A stretch of DNA of 64,000 nucleotides, from positions 5,270,001 to 5,334,000 of the forward strand of contig NZ_CP082161.1 of assembly GCF_023101665.1 (NCBI RefSeq), read 5' to 3'. The stretch is from Bradyrhizobium sp. 195. GTDB taxonomy: Bacteria > Pseudomonadota > Alphaproteobacteria > Rhizobiales > Xanthobacteraceae. Below the pieces are notes generated by a model, which did not search any database, was not told the DNA's origin, and saw only the letters and a list, made by a program, of their open reading frames with translations. The position numbers were made by a program, and so were the translations under genes. Shown here one piece after another: positions 62,307 through 64,000 of this stretch. Positions within the stretch are counted from its first letter, which is position 1, and each line of letters starts with the position of its first letter.

Positions 62307-63140
62307 TTACTTCTTCCGCTTGTGGCGGCTTAGGAGAATGAATTTGTTGGTCGACTTGTTGGTGCGGGTCTTCTTGCCCTTGGTCGGCTTGCCCCACGGA
62401 GTGACCGGGTGGCGGCCGCCCGAGGTACGACCTTCACCACCGCCGTGCGGATGGTCGATCGGGTTCATCGAGACACCGCGGTTATGCGGCTTGCGGCCCA
62501 GCCAACGGTTACGGCCGGCCTTGCCGATCGAGGTGTTCATGTGATCCGGGTTCGACACCGCGCCGATCGTGCCGCGGCAACGGCCGTGCACCAGGCGCTG
62601 CTCGCCCGAGTTCAGGCGGATGATCACGTAGTCCTGGTCGCGGCCGACGAGCTGAGCATAGGTGCCCGCGGAACGGGCAAGCTGGCCGCCCTTCCCGATC
62701 TTGACCTCGATGTTGTGGATGATCGTACCGACCGGCATGTTGCCGAGCGGCATGACGTTGCCCGGCTTCACGTCGACATAGTTGCCGGCGACGACGGTGT
62801 CACCCACGGCCAGGCGCTGCGGCGCCAGGATATAGGCCTGGGTGCCGTCCTCATACTTGACCAACGCGATGAACGCGGTGCGGTTCGGATCGTATTCCAG
62901 CCGCTCGACCGTCGCGGGCGCATCGACCTTGTCGCGCTTGAAGTCGACGATGCGCAGGGTCTGCTTGTGACCGCCGCCGCGGAAGCGCACGGTGATGCGA
63001 CCGGTGTTGTTGCGGCCGCCCGAGGAGTGCTTGCCCTCGGTGAGCGCCTTGACCGGCTTGCCCTTGTAGAGGGCCGAACGATCGACCATGACCAGCTGGC
63101 GCTGGCCCGGCGTCGTAGGATTGAATGTCTTCAGTGCCAT
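62307..63140 (-). CDS. rplB: 50S ribosomal protein L2
   Basis: A 277-residue protein: [20 protein letters not shown], then [20 protein letters not shown] and [20 protein letters not shown], which includes the His residue important for peptidyl transferase. Twelve bases separate it from rplW. Confidence 0.99.
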   Translation of the reverse strand: MALKTFNPTTPGQRQLVMVDRSALYKGKPVKALTEGKHSSGGRNNTGRITVRFRGGGHKQTLRIVDFKRDKVDAPATVERLEYDPNRTAFIALVKYEDGTQAYILAPQRLAVGDTVVAGNYVDVKPGNVMPLGNMPVGTIIHNIEVKIGKGGQLARSAGTYAQLVGRDQDYVIIRLNSGEQRLVHGRCRGTIGAVSNPDHMNTSIGKAGRNRWLGRKPHNRGVSMNPIDHPHGGGEGRTSGGRHPVTPWGKPTKGKKTRTNKSTNKFILLSRHKRKK

Positions 63141-63152
63141 CGTCGTACGACC

Positions 63153-63455
63153 TTACAGACCGGTGGTGACGTCGATCCGGTGGCCCTCTTCGAGGGTCAC
63201 GATCGCGCGCTTGGTGTTCGACTGCGAGCCGAGATTGCCGCGGAAGATCTTGGTCTTGCCCTTGCGGACAAGCGTGTTGACGCTCTTGACCTTGACGTCG
63301 AACAGCTTCTCGATCGCTTCCTTGATCTGCGGCTTGGTCGCCTTGGCGGCCACCTTGAACAGAACCTTGTTGTGCTCGGAGGCGATCGTCGCCTTTTCGG
63401 TCACGACCGGCGACACGATCACGTCGTAGTGGCGAGCCTCGATGTTCTTCGTCAT
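63153..63455 (-). CDS. rplW: 50S ribosomal protein L23
   Basis: A 100-residue protein: [40 protein letters not shown] and [20 protein letters not shown]. It docks SRP and trigger factor at the tunnel exit. Its start overlaps the rplD stop by four bases (ATGA). Confidence 0.99.
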   Translation of the reverse strand: MTKNIEARHYDVIVSPVVTEKATIASEHNKVLFKVAAKATKPQIKEAIEKLFDVKVKSVNTLVRKGKTKIFRGNLGSQSNTKRAIVTLEEGHRIDVTTGL

Positions 63456-64000
63456 TTGAAGCGCGCCTCCAGCGCATCGATGGCGGCCTTGGTCAGAACG
63501 AGCTTCTGACGGCGCAGGATGTCGTAGACGTTGATGCCCTGGATCGGCAGCACGTCCATGTTCGGGATGTTGCGAGCCGCAGCGGCGAAGCCGTTGTTGA
63601 GCTCGGCGCCGTCGATGATCAGCGCGTTGGTCAGGCCGAGACCCGAGAAGTGACCGAGCAGCGCCTTGGTCTTGGCGGCTTCCAGCGCGGCCTTCTCGAT
63701 CACGACGAGATCGCCGTCCTTGGCCTTGGCCGAGAGCGCATGCTTCAGCGCCAGTGCGCGGACCTTCTTCGGCAGGTCGGTGGCGTGCGAACGCACCACC
63801 GGCCCGAAGGCACGGCCGCCGCCGCGGAACTGCGGCACGCGGGCCGAACCGTGACGAGCACCGCCGGTGCCCTTCTGCTTGTACATCTTCTTGCCAGTGC
63901 GCCAAATCTCGGCGCGGCCCTTGGCCTTGTGCGTGCCGGCCTGACGCTTGTTGAGCTGCCATTGCACGCAACGCGCAATAATGTCCTGGCGCGGCTCGAG
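63452..64000 (-). CDS. rplD: 50S ribosomal protein L4 (5' part missing at window edge)
   Basis: The frame is open to the window edge, with 182 codons visible: [20 protein letters not shown] leads in, then [20 protein letters not shown], the basic tunnel loop [20 protein letters not shown] and the conserved C-terminal [24 protein letters not shown] at 63967 could mimic a start, but the sequence before it is clearly L4. The true start, with rplC and rpsJ, should lie to the right of the window. Confidence 0.98.
   Translation of the reverse strand, partial: LEPRQDIIARCVQWQLNKRQAGTHKAKGRAEIWRTGKKMYKQKGTGGARHGSARVPQFRGGGRAFGPVVRSHATDLPKKVRALALKHALSAKAKDGDLVVIEKAALEAAKTKALLGHFSGLGLTNALIIDGAELNNGFAAAARNIPNMDVLPIQGINVYDILRRQKLVLTKAAIDALEARFK

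Noticed and set aside
63965..63967. GTG at 63967 as the start of rplD
   Set aside because: The frame continues to the window edge with L4-like sequence before it, so the start lies outside the window.

Overview
The window looks like a chromosomal segment of a high-GC alphaproteobacterium, most likely Bradyrhizobium or a close relative. This rests on the alphaproteobacterial S10-spc-alpha ribosomal operon, on the protein families present (SCPx-like thiolase, fused indolepyruvate ferredoxin oxidoreductase, GCG/CRPN-type small secreted proteins, many alpha-beta barrel proteins), and on a dense set of palindromic intergenic repeats. The genus call is inference; no database was searched.

Layout. 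1-6.3 kb: small secreted, membrane-anchored and stress-type genes, an AraC regulator, tRNA-Arg(UCG), a glyoxalase-fold protein and a GrlR-like protein. 6.3-11 kb: a large PAS histidine kinase, an EamA transporter, a NUDIX hydrolase and a DHDPS-like aldolase. 11-15.7 kb: a leftward acyl-CoA cluster (thiolase, DUF35 partner, MaoC hydratase, short-chain dehydrogenase) with palindromic repeats between its genes. 15.7-17.6 kb: a repeat-rich island with a frameshifted DUF4262 gene. 17.6-21.1 kb: a 1163-residue indolepyruvate:ferredoxin oxidoreductase, followed by a triheme cytochrome c. 22.7-34.6 kb: mixed metabolic and regulatory genes, including a TRIC channel, a PEP-mutase-like protein, ArsR and LysR regulators, a GST, propionyl-CoA carboxylase beta and a dienelactone hydrolase. 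34.7-35.9 kb: an intact IS110-family element. 36-50 kb: a class D beta-lactamase, an orphan FlhB-tail/FliK pair, an ATP12 chaperone, a pseudouridine synthase, RarA, a Do-type protease, a porin, an HxlR/oxidoreductase divergon, a dehydrogenase and a diheme cytochrome. 50-64 kb: rplQ to rplD on the minus strand, including secY, adk and rpoA; rplD runs off the end.

The most striking observation is the IS110 element. Both ends can be fixed to the base because it sits in the arm of a palindromic repeat that has uninterrupted copies elsewhere in the window. Its 5' non-coding region folds into two internal-loop hairpins. The first holds guides matching the two sides of the target (GCCCACCC, and CCGTAG as the complement of CTACGG). 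The second holds guides matching the element's own ends (ATGGTTGC, and ACAAG as the complement of CTTGT). This is the architecture of an IS110 bridge RNA, and it explains why this element landed in the repeat. Joining the ends would also create a possible promoter for the RNA.

Other points of note are an adenylate kinase with a lysine/alanine-rich, acid-free histone-H1-like tail of about 100 residues inside the ribosomal operon, related hairpins after rpoA and rpsM, and well-formed operator dyads at LysR, ArsR and HxlR genes. At least eight palindromic or mosaic repeat groups occupy many of the intergenic spaces outside the ribosomal block.
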